DNA of 64,000 nucleotides from CAIUGU01 sp040080215 (lineage in GTDB: Bacteria > Pseudomonadota > Gammaproteobacteria > Steroidobacterales > Steroidobacteraceae): assembly GCA_040080215.1 (NCBI GenBank), contig JBEBIT010000006.1, positions 21,637 to 85,636 of the forward strand. Direction: 5' to 3'. The stretch's first letter is position 1. Every line of letters starts with the position of its first letter. Below, piece by piece: positions 16,110 to 24,441 of this stretch. The translations under genes were made by a program, and so were the position numbers. Below the pieces are notes generated by a model. The model did not search any database. It saw nothing but the letters and a program-made list of their open reading frames with translations, and was not told the origin of the DNA.

Positions 16110-17509
16110 ACGCCAAGGGAACCGCCCAGGAGCGCATTGCAGACCGCCATGTACAGTGGTCGGCGAATCTCGCGCGTTACCAGCGCCGTGTCGATACCCT
16201 CGAACCACCCCCGGTCGAGGGCTATCTCACGCGCATGGTGGGGCTGACCCTGGAGGCAACAGGCTGCCAGGCAGCCATCGGCGACTACTGCGACGTGCTG
16301 GCCAGCAACGGCGCGCGCATCGAGGCCGAAGTCGTGGGCTTCGGCGGCGAGCATCTCTACCTCATGCCGACGGGGGACAGCCATGGCTTGCGTCCCAACG
16401 CGCGGGTCATCCCGAGGTCCTCGTCGGGCAACGTGAAGATCGGTCCGCAGATGCTGGGCCGGATCATCGACGGTGCGGCACAGCCGCTCGACGGGCTTGG
16501 GCCACTGATCTGCGAAGATCCCATGCGCCTAACCGGAATCCCGATCAACCCCCTCGCGCGCCAGCCCATTACCGAGCCCCTCGACGTCGGCGTCCGCGCG
16601 ATCAACTCGCTGTTGACCGTCGGACGGGGGCAGCGCATCGGCCTGTTCGCGGGCAGCGGCGTCGGCAAGAGCGTGCTGCTCGGCATGATGGCCCGCTACA
16701 CCAGCGCAGACGTCATCGTCGTCGGCCTGATCGGCGAGCGCGGCCGTGAAGTGAAGGAGTTCGTCGAAGGCATCCTGGGTCCCGCCGACCGGCAGCGCGC
16801 CGTCGTCGTGGCAACGCCTGCAGACACGCCGCCGCTCATGCGGCTGCACGGGAGTTGGCTCGCGACGTCCGTGGCCGAGTATTTTCGCGACCAGGGTGCG
16901 AGCGTCCTGCTCATCATGGATTCGTTGACGCGGTTCGCCCAGGCGCAGCGCGAGATCGGCCTTGCGATCGGCGAGGCGCCCGCGACCAAGGGCTATCCGC
17001 CGTCGGTCTTCGCAAAGCTGCCGCAGCTCGTGGAGCGGGCAGGCAACGGTTCGGCGGGCAGCGGCTCGATCACGGCGTTCTATACGGTGCTCGTGGAAGG
17101 CGACGACCAGAACGACCCGATCGCCGATGCAGCCCGCGCCATTCTCGACGGCCACATCGTGCTGTCGAGAAAGATCGCGGAGTCAGGGCTCTATCCTGCC
17201 ATCGACATCGAGGCGTCGGTGAGTCGCGTGATGCATGACATCGCCGATGACGACCACCGCCGCCTGGCACAACGTTTCCGCCAGGTGCTGGCGACCTACC
17301 ATCACCATCGTGATCTCATCGCAATCGGCGCCTACCAGCGTGGCAGCGATCCCCGAGTCGATGCGGCCATTGCCCTCTGGCCGCGCCTGCAGCGGTTCCT
17401 GCAGCAGGACATGTTCGAACAGGTGGATTTCGCCACCAGCTTGCGCGAGCTGGCCGCGGTGCTGGCGGAGGACCCGGAAGCCGCCCCTCGCAGTGAGGCC
17501 CGGAAATGA
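16106..17509 (+). CDS. fliI: FliI, flagellar export ATPase
   Basis: FliI powers and guides type III export of flagellar parts. The start is a TTG at 16106 that overlaps the fliH stop; GGGAGG eight bases upstream supports it, and no better in-frame start lies near. The 467-residue protein has the FliI N-terminal domain, Walker A GSGVGKS (183-189), Walker B region (LLIMDSLTRFAQAQREIGLA) and the conserved GSGSITAFYTVLVEGDD segment. It overlaps fliJ by ATGA. Confidence 0.97.
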   Translation: MNAKGTAQERIADRHVQWSANLARYQRRVDTLEPPPVEGYLTRMVGLTLEATGCQAAIGDYCDVLASNGARIEAEVVGFGGEHLYLMPTGDSHGLRPNARVIPRSSSGNVKIGPQMLGRIIDGAAQPLDGLGPLICEDPMRLTGIPINPLARQPITEPLDVGVRAINSLLTVGRGQRIGLFAGSGVGKSVLLGMMARYTSADVIVVGLIGERGREVKEFVEGILGPADRQRAVVVATPADTPPLMRLHGSWLATSVAEYFRDQGASVLLIMDSLTRFAQAQREIGLAIGEAPATKGYPPSVFAKLPQLVERAGNGSAGSGSITAFYTVLVEGDDQNDPIADAARAILDGHIVLSRKIAESGLYPAIDIEASVSRVMHDIADDDHRRLAQRFRQVLATYHHHRDLIAIGAYQRGSDPRVDAAIALWPRLQRFLQQDMFEQVDFATSLRELAAVLAEDPEAAPRSEARK

Positions 17510-17958
17510 CCCGCAGCAAGCGCCTTGCGCCTGCGGGCCGCGTCATCGACGAGCGCGAACGCCAACAGGCAGAGCAGCTCGCGGCGATCGAGAAGCGCGT
17601 GGCCGAGCACGAGGCGAAGCTGGGTGAGCTCGAGCGCTACCACGCGGACTACGCGAGGGATTTCGCTGCGCGTGCCGGACAGGGCACCGGCGCCGCCAGC
17701 CTGCGCGACTACCAGATCTTTCTCGCCCGCCTGACCCAGGCCATCCAGCAGCAGACCCAGCTTCTCCTGCAGGTCCGTCTCGAGCGCGACGCCGTCGAAC
17801 AGAGGTGGCAGCAGGCCGCGCAACATGCCAAGGCGGTCGGCAACGTCATGGATCGGTGGCGCGCGGAAGAACACTACGCTGAAGAGCGTCGAGACCAGCG
17901 CGATTCCGATGAGCGGGCCCAGCGCTCGCCGGGCTCACGCGGCTCGAATGGATCCTGA
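17506..17958 (+). CDS. fliJ: FliJ, export chaperone-escort and ATPase stalk protein
   Basis: FliJ fits in the centre of the FliI ring and links it to FlhA. The 150-residue protein is almost wholly helical and charged (ERQQAEQLAAIEKRVAEHEA, and QQTQLLLQVRLERDAVEQRW), as expected for the two-helix coiled coil. Sequence conservation in this family is low, so the call leans on size, fold and the overlap with fliI. The last 20 residues are polar and probably disordered. Confidence 0.9.
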   Translation: MTRSKRLAPAGRVIDERERQQAEQLAAIEKRVAEHEAKLGELERYHADYARDFAARAGQGTGAASLRDYQIFLARLTQAIQQQTQLLLQVRLERDAVEQRWQQAAQHAKAVGNVMDRWRAEEHYAEERRDQRDSDERAQRSPGSRGSNGS

Positions 17959-17986
17959 CCACTCCCTGCGAACACGAAGAGACTTC

Positions 17987-18958
17987 ATGATGGTTGCGAC
18001 TGGCCTTCCGATCACACCTCCGGCAGCGGCTCCGACCGCGCAGCCTGCCACCGACGCGTCCGCGGACAAGGCTGCCCCCGAGGGAGGATTCCTGGGTACG
18101 CTGATGCAGCTGCTGACGCCGCAGGATCCCGCCGAAGTGGCGGCCACGGGTGGAGCGGGCGTGGTGTCGCAACTGCTCGATGACGCCGCGGGTGATGTGC
18201 CTGACGACGTACCCTTGCCCGATGGGGCGGCCGCATTGGTTGCGCCCATCCTGTTCCCGGCCGTTCAACCCGCAGACATCCGCGCAGCCCAGCAGCTGGC
18301 TCGTCAGCCGGGCGACAGTGGCGATGCGTTGGCTGCACTGACTGATGCTGCGGCAGGCGCATTGGGAGGATCGGTCGACACCGAAACGACCTTGCTGGAT
18401 CGGCTGGGCGGTGGGTCGGGTATGGCACTGCAGGGGCCGGCCGCTGATGCGTCGGCAGTCGGTCTCCAGGGCGCGTTGTCGCAGCCATCGGCGACAGACG
18501 CGAGCGCTGCCGCCCGGACGGTGCCGGCCGACACACCAGCCTCACGCCAGATCCACACACCCGTCGGCGCGCCCGGCTGGTCGGACGAGCTCGGGGCGCA
18601 ATTGCATCTCATGGCCGACAAGGGTCATTCCGTCGCGTCGCTGCGCCTGTCTCCTGAGCACCTCGGGCCGCTCGAGGTCCAGATCTCGGTCCAGGACAGC
18701 CAGGCCAGCGTGTGGTTCGGATCGACGAACAGTGACACCCGGGCTGCGCTCGAGCAGGCGCTGCCCAGGCTGCGCGAGATGTTTGCGGCGCAGGGTATGT
18801 CGCTCTCCCAGTCCGGCGTATTCAACCAGTCCCCGCGGGAGCCAGGGCGCCAGGCCGCCGGCACGGTGACTCACGGCACCGGCGCGGAAGGCATCGCCAG
18901 CACCGATCCGGGCATGCAGCTCGCCTCAAGGCGCGGCCTTGTCGATGCGTATGCCTGA
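17987..18958 (+). CDS. fliK: FliK, hook-length control protein
   Basis: FliK measures hook length and switches FlhB to filament export. I chose ATG 17987 (323 residues); an in-frame ATG at 17948 overlapping fliJ is possible but has a poorer ribosome site. The first 200 residues are Ala/Asp/Pro-rich and unstructured, as expected for the secreted ruler part. Residues around 205-290 form the Flg_hook domain (LGAQLHLMADKGHSVASLRL, then SPEHLGPLEVQISVQD and LEQALPRLREMF). Confidence 0.92.
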   Translation: MMVATGLPITPPAAAPTAQPATDASADKAAPEGGFLGTLMQLLTPQDPAEVAATGGAGVVSQLLDDAAGDVPDDVPLPDGAAALVAPILFPAVQPADIRAAQQLARQPGDSGDALAALTDAAAGALGGSVDTETTLLDRLGGGSGMALQGPAADASAVGLQGALSQPSATDASAAARTVPADTPASRQIHTPVGAPGWSDELGAQLHLMADKGHSVASLRLSPEHLGPLEVQISVQDSQASVWFGSTNSDTRAALEQALPRLREMFAAQGMSLSQSGVFNQSPREPGRQAAGTVTHGTGAEGIASTDPGMQLASRRGLVDAYA

Positions 18959-18965
18959 TCTCCTG

Positions 18966-18991
18966 TTTCGAGGCGGCTGACCGCCTCGAAA
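18966..18991 (+). terminator. Strong hairpin after fliK, possible transcript end
   Basis: TTTCGAGGCGG and CCGCCTCGAAA form a perfect 11 bp stem with loop CTGA, eight bases after the fliK stop. No T-run follows on the plus strand, so termination is not certain; it may protect the 3' end. A new sigma-54 promoter for fliL lies about 110 bases further on, so this is a natural operon boundary. Confidence 0.5.
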
Positions 18992-19025
18992 TCACAGCGC
19001 CAATTTTCCGTCGCTGCCCTGCGAG

Positions 19026-19041
19026 TGTGTCCCAGATCACA
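19026..19041. promoter_or_regulatory. CRP-type dyad upstream of the fliL promoter
   Basis: TGTGT-CCCAGA-TCACA matches the CRP/Vfr/Clp consensus TGTGA-N6-TCACA with one mismatch, and sits within the longer dyad GAGTGTG-N8-CACACTC (19023-19044). It is about 60 bases upstream of the -24 element of the fliL promoter, a plausible place for a modulator of sigma-54 transcription. Confidence 0.5.
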
Positions 19042-19099
19042 CTCCGAATTTCCAACAAAAGCCATTAAATACATCGTCTTGGAGTCGCGTTCAGGTTGC

Positions 19100-19115
19100 T
19101 GGCACGCAGCTTGCT
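19100..19115 (+). promoter_or_regulatory. Sigma-54 promoter of the fliL operon (consensus match)
   Basis: TGGCACGCAGCTTGCT matches TGGCACG-N4-TTGCW at every defined position. Transcription should begin near 19126, giving a leader of about 38 bases before fliL. It should drive fliLMNOPQR and probably flhBA, since no other strong promoter is seen in that run. Confidence 0.93.
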
Positions 19116-19163
19116 TTTCTTGCTTCCGTTCAACAGGCCCACGCTTGAAAAGGAAGTACCGAG

Positions 19164-19658
19164 ATGTCCGAAGCCGAACCCGCAGAGGCCGCACCCGCGG
19201 CCAAGAAGAAAAGCAAACTGCCCCTGATCCTTGCGGCAGTGGTGGTGCTGGCTGGTGCCGGTGGCGGTGCCTGGTTCTTCCTGGGCAAGGGCAAGGAAGG
19301 CGAAGAGGGCAAGGAAGCGAAGAAGGCAGTGGTTGCTCCGGCGGTCTATGTCGCCTTCGAGCCGCCCTTCGTCGTGAATTTCGACTCCGGTGGCAAGGCC
19401 CGCTTCCTGCAAGTGGCCATCGAGGTCATGACCCGCGATCCCAAGATTGCCGAAGAACTGGAAACCCACAAGCCCGTCATCCGCAACGACGTGTTGCTGC
19501 TGCTCAGCAACCAGGAATACGCGACGCTCTCTTCGCGCGAGGGCAAGGAGAAGCTGCAGCATGAGGCCCTTGAGGCGGTCCGCCATGTGATCCAGACGAA
19601 CGGCGGCGAAGGCGAAGCCGTCGAGTCCGTGCTCTTCACCAGCTTCGTGATGCAGTAG
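19164..19658 (+). CDS. fliL: FliL, stator-associated membrane protein
   Basis: FliL forms a ring around the stator in the periplasm and supports torque. The 164-residue protein has a short Lys/Ala-rich cytoplasmic tail, one transmembrane helix (about residues 20-40, LPLILAAVVVLAGAGGGAWF) and a periplasmic stomatin-like domain (YVAFEPPFVVNFDSGGKARF, then LQVAIEVMTRDPKIAEELET). It ends at the usual FTSFVMQ. First gene after the consensus sigma-54 promoter; GGAAG precedes the ATG. Confidence 0.95.
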   Translation: MSEAEPAEAAPAAKKKSKLPLILAAVVVLAGAGGGAWFFLGKGKEGEEGKEAKKAVVAPAVYVAFEPPFVVNFDSGGKARFLQVAIEVMTRDPKIAEELETHKPVIRNDVLLLLSNQEYATLSSREGKEKLQHEALEAVRHVIQTNGGEGEAVESVLFTSFVMQ

Positions 19659-19666
19659 GACCCGCC

Positions 19667-20668
19667 ATGGCCGACCAGGACATCCTGAACCAGGACGAGA
19701 TCGACGCGCTGCTCCACGGGGTGGACAGCGGCGCGGTCAGCACCGAGCCGTCGGCAGCGCCGGGCGAGGCGCGAGGCTACGACTTCGCCACGCAGATGCG
19801 GATCGTGCGTGGCCGGATGCCCACCCTCGAGATGATCAACGAGCGTTTCGCGCGCCTGTTCCGCATCAGCCTGTTCAACATGCTGCGTCGCTCGCCGGAA
19901 ATTTCCGTCGCCCCCATCCAGATGAGCAAGTTCGGCGAGTACGTGCATACGCTGCATGTGCCGACCAGCCTGAACCTGATCAAGTTCAACCCTTTCCGCG
20001 GGACAGCGCTGGCGGTCATCGACCCGAAGCTGGTATTCGCAGTCGTCGACAATTTCTTTGGTGGCACCGGTCGCCACGCGAAGATCGAGGGCCGTGAGTT
20101 CACGGCCACCGAGACCCGCATCATCCACATGATGCTGAAGCTCGCGTTCACGGATCTCCGTGAGGCCTGGACCCACGTTTCGCCGATCGAGATCGAGTAC
20201 CTCAATTCCGAGATCAACCCGCACTTCGCGAACATCGTCAGCCCGACGGAGATCGTCGTGATCACCAAGTTCCACATCGAGCTCGACGGCGGTGGCGGCG
20301 ACCTGCATGTCACGATGCCGTATTCGATGCTGGAGCCGCTGCGCGAGCTGCTCGACGCCGGTGTCCAGAGCGACCGCGCCGACCACGACGACCGCTGGGG
20401 CAGCGCGTTGCGCGAGGAAGTGGAAGACGCCGAAGTGCAGCTCTCGACGCTGCTCGGTCGCTCGACCTTGAAGCTGGCCGATCTCCTGAACCTGAAGCCC
20501 GGGGACGTCATCCCCTGTGATTTCGAAGGCAAGGTCACGCTGCTCGCAGAGGAAGTACCGATCTTCCGCGGCGGCTTCGGCATGTCCCGCAACCAGCAGG
20601 CGGTGAAGCTCGACGAGCGCATCCGCCGCCACAAGCCGACCGCGTTCGGCAACCACAAAGCATCCTGA
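19667..20668 (+). CDS. fliM: FliM, C-ring switch protein that binds CheY-P
   Basis: FliM is the part of the motor switch that CheY-P contacts. Residues 3-14 (QDILNQDEIDAL) are the conserved CheY-binding peptide. The middle CheC-like domain carries the GGxG-type segment (FFGGTGRHAKIEGREFTATE) and the FliG-contact region, and the C terminus is the SpoA domain that packs with FliN (VQLSTLLGRSTLKLADLLNL). The 333-residue length is normal. It starts eight bases after fliL with AGGA ahead of the ATG. Confidence 0.97.
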   Translation: MADQDILNQDEIDALLHGVDSGAVSTEPSAAPGEARGYDFATQMRIVRGRMPTLEMINERFARLFRISLFNMLRRSPEISVAPIQMSKFGEYVHTLHVPTSLNLIKFNPFRGTALAVIDPKLVFAVVDNFFGGTGRHAKIEGREFTATETRIIHMMLKLAFTDLREAWTHVSPIEIEYLNSEINPHFANIVSPTEIVVITKFHIELDGGGGDLHVTMPYSMLEPLRELLDAGVQSDRADHDDRWGSALREEVEDAEVQLSTLLGRSTLKLADLLNLKPGDVIPCDFEGKVTLLAEEVPIFRGGFGMSRNQQAVKLDERIRRHKPTAFGNHKAS

Positions 20669-20683
20669 TCGTACGGAGACTCC

Positions 20684-21025
20684 ATGAACGCCAACACTGC
20701 TGAAGCGCCTGCGCGCGCTGAATTCGAAACGCTCAAGGCGGACGGCGGCCAGGCCGGCGGCCAGGACGTCAACCTTGAAGTCATCCTGGATGTGCCGGTC
20801 ACGCTCTCGCTCGAAGTAGGGCGGTCGCGCATCAGCATCCGCAACCTGCTGCAGCTGAACCAGGGCTCGGTCGTCGAGCTGGACCGTGCGGCCGGCGAAC
20901 CGCTCGATGTCTTCGTGAACGGCACGCTCGTGGCCCACGGCGAGGTCGTCGTCGTCAACGAGAAGTTCGGTATCCGCCTGACGGATGTCATCAGTCCCGC
21001 CGAGCGCATCCGCAAACTGAAGTAA
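20684..21025 (+). CDS. fliN: FliN, C-ring protein
   Basis: FliN forms the base of the C ring and docks FliH. The 113-residue protein has a short acidic and Ala-rich N terminus and one SpoA domain (VILDVPVTLSLEVGRSRISI, then LNQGSVVELDRAAGEPLDVF and AHGEVVVVNEKFGIRLTDV). GGAG lies seven bases before the ATG. Its position after fliM is invariant in this type of cluster. Confidence 0.97.
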   Translation: MNANTAEAPARAEFETLKADGGQAGGQDVNLEVILDVPVTLSLEVGRSRISIRNLLQLNQGSVVELDRAAGEPLDVFVNGTLVAHGEVVVVNEKFGIRLTDVISPAERIRKLK

Positions 21026-21030
21026 TCCCG

Positions 21031-21492
21031 TTGAGCACCAAATCAACAATCTTCGCGATTGCCGCCTCCGCACTGTCCCTGCAGTCGGTCGCCGCCGAGA
21101 GCCCGCTGTTCGCGGCTCCCAAGGCAACGGCTGTGCCTGCGACGGGCGCGGGCAGCTTCGTGCAGGTGACGATCGCGCTCGCCATCGTGCTGGCGGCCGT
21201 CTTTGCCGCAGCGTGGCTCATGCAGCGCCTGCGCAGTTTCGGCGGCGGCCAGGCCGGCTCGATCAAGGTCATCACGAGCGTCGCGCTCGGTGCAAAGGAA
21301 AGGGCCGTGGTCGTCCAGGTCGGCCGGCAGCAACTGCTGCTCGGCGTGGCGCCAGGCAGGGTGACGACGCTGCACGTGCTGGCCGAGCCCCTGAACGGTC
21401 AGGAGTCTGTCACGTCGACCGCTGTCCCTTCGGGCCAGCCGGATGCCCCGAACTTCAAGTCCCTGCTGCGCAAGAGCCTGGGGCTGTCATGA
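21031..21492 (+). CDS. fliO: FliO, export-gate assembly protein
   Basis: FliO helps FliP assemble in the inner membrane. The start is a TTG six bases after the fliN stop, the only start that gives a complete product. The 153-residue protein has a signal-like first hydrophobic stretch (residues 6-21), a transmembrane helix at about 46-66 (VTIALAIVLAAVFAAAWLMQ) and a cytoplasmic domain (KERAVVVQVGRQQLLLGVAP) typical of FliO. It overlaps fliP by ATGA. Confidence 0.9.
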   Translation: MSTKSTIFAIAASALSLQSVAAESPLFAAPKATAVPATGAGSFVQVTIALAIVLAAVFAAAWLMQRLRSFGGGQAGSIKVITSVALGAKERAVVVQVGRQQLLLGVAPGRVTTLHVLAEPLNGQESVTSTAVPSGQPDAPNFKSLLRKSLGLS

Positions 21493-22226
21493 GCCGATTG
21501 AAGAGCTTCCTGCTGCTCCTGCTGCTGTTGCCCATCGGCGCGCTCGCGCAAGGCATCCCCGCAGTCACCGTGCAGACAGCCGCCTCAGGCGGACAGACGT
21601 ACTCGCTGACGCTGCAGGTACTGGCGTTGATGACGGCAGTGACGCTGCTGCCGGCCATCCTGCTGATGACGACGGCCTTTACCCGCATCGTGATCGTGCT
21701 CGCCATCCTGAGGCAGGCCCTGGGTGCCGGGCAGGCGCCGCCGAACCAGGTTCTCATCGGCCTGTCGCTGTTCCTCACGCTGTTTGTCATGTCGCCGGTG
21801 GTGGACAAGATCAATGCCGACGCGGTGCAGCCGTACATGGCGGGCACGCTCGACGCCATGGGGGCCTTCGACAAGGGCATCGTGCCGCTGCGGAAGTTCA
21901 TGCTCGACCAGACGCGCGAGAGCGATATCGCCACGTTCGTGAAGATCTCGGGTGGAACCGGCTACGCCACGCCTGACGACGTGCCGCTGCGAATCCTCGT
22001 TCCCGCGTTTGCGACGAGCGAATTGAAGACGGCTTTCCAGATCGGCTTCCTGATCTTCATTCCGTTCGTGATCCTCGATCTCGTCGTCGCGAGCGTGCTG
22101 ATGTCGATGGGCATGATGATGCTCTCGCCGGTGCTGATCTCGCTGCCCTTCAAGATCATGTTGTTCGTCCTCGTGGATGGCTGGTCCCTGATCATGGGAA
22201 CCCTGGCCGGGAGCTTCTACTCGTGA
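21489..22226 (+). CDS. fliP: FliP, export-gate protein
   Basis: FliP is a core subunit of the FliPQR channel through which flagellar proteins leave the cytoplasm. ATG 21489 overlaps the fliO stop. The 245-residue product has a cleavable signal peptide (hydrophobic stretch ending ALAQG), then family signatures MTTAFTRIVIVLAILRQALG, TLFVMSPVVDKIN and the C-terminal SLPFKIMLFVLVDGWSLIMG. A longer open frame upstream is fliO in another frame. It overlaps fliQ by GTGA. Confidence 0.97.
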   Translation: MSRLKSFLLLLLLLPIGALAQGIPAVTVQTAASGGQTYSLTLQVLALMTAVTLLPAILLMTTAFTRIVIVLAILRQALGAGQAPPNQVLIGLSLFLTLFVMSPVVDKINADAVQPYMAGTLDAMGAFDKGIVPLRKFMLDQTRESDIATFVKISGGTGYATPDDVPLRILVPAFATSELKTAFQIGFLIFIPFVILDLVVASVLMSMGMMMLSPVLISLPFKIMLFVLVDGWSLIMGTLAGSFYS

Positions 22227-22492
22227 CACCTGAAACCGTGATGACCATCGGCCAGCGTGCCCTCGAGATCACGTTGATGCTGTCTGCGCCGCTGCTGCTG
22301 ACTGCACTCGTCGTGGGCCTCCTCGTGGGCGTGATCCAGGCGGCCACGCAAATCAACGAGATGACCCTGTCGTTCATCCCGAAGCTGATCGCGATGGCCG
22401 TTGCGCTGGTGGTGGCCGGCCCGTGGATGCTGAAGCTGATGATCAGCTACACGCGCGAGCTGTTCGAGAGCATTCCGGGGCTGGTCGGCTGA
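22223..22492 (+). CDS. fliQ: FliQ, export-gate protein
   Basis: FliQ contributes small hairpins to the FliPQR gate. The 89-residue protein starts at GTG 22223, overlapping the fliP stop. It has two hydrophobic helices (about 15-40 and 52-75) and the family pattern LTALVVGLLVGVIQAATQIN, then EMTLSFIPKLIAMAVALVVA. Confidence 0.96.
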   Translation: MTPETVMTIGQRALEITLMLSAPLLLTALVVGLLVGVIQAATQINEMTLSFIPKLIAMAVALVVAGPWMLKLMISYTRELFESIPGLVG

Positions 22493-22521
22493 GTGCCAAC
22501 GGCAAACACCGGAACATCAAG

Positions 22522-23304
22522 ATGATCACGCTCACCACAGCACAACTCGAAACCTGGATCGGCCAGCTGTTCTGGCCGTTCCTGCGGATCGGTGCGTGCC
22601 TGATGGTGGCCCCGATCTTCGGCGCACGATTCGTGCCGCCACAGACCCGCCTGATCCTGGCGGGTGCGATCGCCTTGCTGATCGCCCCGATGATCACGGT
22701 GCCTGCGGGAGTGACTGCACTGTCGGGCGCGGGCGTCGTGGTCACGGCCAACGAGGTCCTCATCGGCCTCGCCATGGGTTTCATCCTCCAGGTCATCTTC
22801 GACTCGCTCGCCATGGGCGGCCAGTTGCTGTCGAACAGCATGGGATTGTCGTTCGCCTTCAACGTCGACCCCATGCGTGGCGCCAGCACGCCGGTGCTCG
22901 GCCAGTTCTACATGCTGCTCGTCACCCTGACTTTCCTCGCGCTGAATGGCCACCTTGCCCTGATCCGCACGCTGGTGGACGGGTTCGGTACGCTGCCGGT
23001 CGGTGGCGAGGGACTCGGTCGCGACGGACTGTGGATGGTCGTGACCTGGGGACGCCAGCTGTTCTCCGGCGCGCTCGCGGTCGCATTGCCTGGCATGACG
23101 GCGCTGATGGTCGTGAACCTCGGCTTCGGCGTCATGAGCCGTGCCGCACCGACCCTGAACCTGTTCGCGGTCGGCTTCCCGATCACGTTGATTTTCGGCC
23201 TCGTGATCCTGCTGGCGGGACTCCCGTCCGTGCAGACCAGCTTCATCGATCTGATCGGCGAAGCACTGGACCTGGTCCGGTCACTCCTGCGGTTGCCTGC
23301 ATAG
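22522..23304 (+). CDS. fliR: FliR, export-gate protein
   Basis: FliR completes the FliPQR channel. I chose ATG 22522 (MITLTTAQLETWIGQLFWPF), which fits the family N terminus. The 260-residue protein has about six hydrophobic segments and conserved parts ANEVLIGLAMGFILQVIFDS and DPMRGASTPVLGQFYMLL. About 30 bases separate it from fliQ, and nine separate it from flhB. Confidence 0.95.
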   Translation: MITLTTAQLETWIGQLFWPFLRIGACLMVAPIFGARFVPPQTRLILAGAIALLIAPMITVPAGVTALSGAGVVVTANEVLIGLAMGFILQVIFDSLAMGGQLLSNSMGLSFAFNVDPMRGASTPVLGQFYMLLVTLTFLALNGHLALIRTLVDGFGTLPVGGEGLGRDGLWMVVTWGRQLFSGALAVALPGMTALMVVNLGFGVMSRAAPTLNLFAVGFPITLIFGLVILLAGLPSVQTSFIDLIGEALDLVRSLLRLPA

Positions 23305-23313
23305 GAGCGCACC

Positions 23314-24441
23314 GTGGCAGAACAGGAAAACGAAGACCGTACCGAACGCGCCAGTCCGAAGCGTCTTGAAGACGCCCGGAAGAAAGGCCAGGTACCCCGC
23401 TCGCGCGAGCTCAACGCAGCGGCGGTCACGCTTGCCGGCGGCACGGCGCTCTACATGATGGGCGGCGCGCTGGCGTCGCGGATGCATTCGTTGATGGGTT
23501 CTACGCTCGCGATCTCCCGTGACGCGGCCATGGACGAGTCGGTGATGGTCCCCGCGCTGGAAGGCGCATTTCTGGACGCGTTGCAGGCGTGCGCGCCGAT
23601 TCTTGGCGTCATCGTGCTCGCTGCGATCCTCGCTCCGCTCGCGATGGGCAGCATGACTTTCAGCACATCTGCACTGATGCCTGACTTCAGTCGCCTCAAT
23701 CCGCTGACCGGCATCGGCCGGATGTTCTCCGTCAACAGCGTCATGGAGCTGACGAAGGCCATCGCCAAGTTCGGCGTCGTCGGACTCGTCGCGGTGCTCG
23801 TGCTCTGGAATGACACGTCAATGCTCATCGGGCTGGGCCGCGAGCCAATCCCGCTCGCGATCAGCCACGCGTTCACGCTGAGTGGCAAGGCGCTGCTCCT
23901 GATGTCGGCCTCGCTCATCCTGATCGCCGGGGTGGATGTGCCGTTCCAGCTGTGGAGCCACGCCAAACAATTGCGCATGTCCAAGCAGGAACTGCGCGAC
24001 GAGCACAAGGAGCAGGAAGGCTCACCGGAGCTCAAGAACCGGATCCGCTCGATGCAGCAGGAGGTGGCCCGCGGCCGGATGATGCACGAAGTCCCGAAAG
24101 CCAGCGTCGTCATCACGAACCCGACCCACTTCGCCGTGGCGTTGCGCTATGACGAGGATCGCATGCGTGCTCCCGTCGTTGTCGCCAAGGGCGCGGATCA
24201 TGTGGCGGCGAAGATTCGCGAGCTGGCTGCAGAGCACGGCGTCCCGTTGTTCGAGGCGCCGCCGCTCGCAAGAACCCTGTTCCGCCATGTCGATATCGGC
24301 GGCGAGATCCCGGCCAAGCTGTATGCCGCCGTGGCGCAGGTCCTGACCTATGTCTACCAGCTTCAGGATGCTCGTCGCGCCGGCGCCAAGCCGCCTGTGC
24401 CGCCTGCCGTCGAAGCCGTCATGCCGGAAGGTGAATACTGA
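23314..24441 (+). CDS. flhB: FlhB, export specificity switch protein
   Basis: FlhB regulates the change from hook to filament export and interacts with FliK. The GTG start has AGGAG eight bases upstream. The 375-residue protein starts ENEDRTERASPKRLEDARKK, has four transmembrane helices, and carries the self-cleavage motif NPTH (Asn269-Pro270 as the cut site) in VVITNPTHFAVALRYDE. The stop and the flhA ATG share one base (TGATG). Confidence 0.97.
   Translation: MAEQENEDRTERASPKRLEDARKKGQVPRSRELNAAAVTLAGGTALYMMGGALASRMHSLMGSTLAISRDAAMDESVMVPALEGAFLDALQACAPILGVIVLAAILAPLAMGSMTFSTSALMPDFSRLNPLTGIGRMFSVNSVMELTKAIAKFGVVGLVAVLVLWNDTSMLIGLGREPIPLAISHAFTLSGKALLLMSASLILIAGVDVPFQLWSHAKQLRMSKQELRDEHKEQEGSPELKNRIRSMQQEVARGRMMHEVPKASVVITNPTHFAVALRYDEDRMRAPVVVAKGADHVAAKIRELAAEHGVPLFEAPPLARTLFRHVDIGGEIPAKLYAAVAQVLTYVYQLQDARRAGAKPPVPPAVEAVMPEGEY

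Noticed and set aside
14246..16384. 712-codon minus-strand frame opposite fliF-fliI
   Set aside because: It spans four well-supported flagellar genes on the other strand and has no domain pattern.
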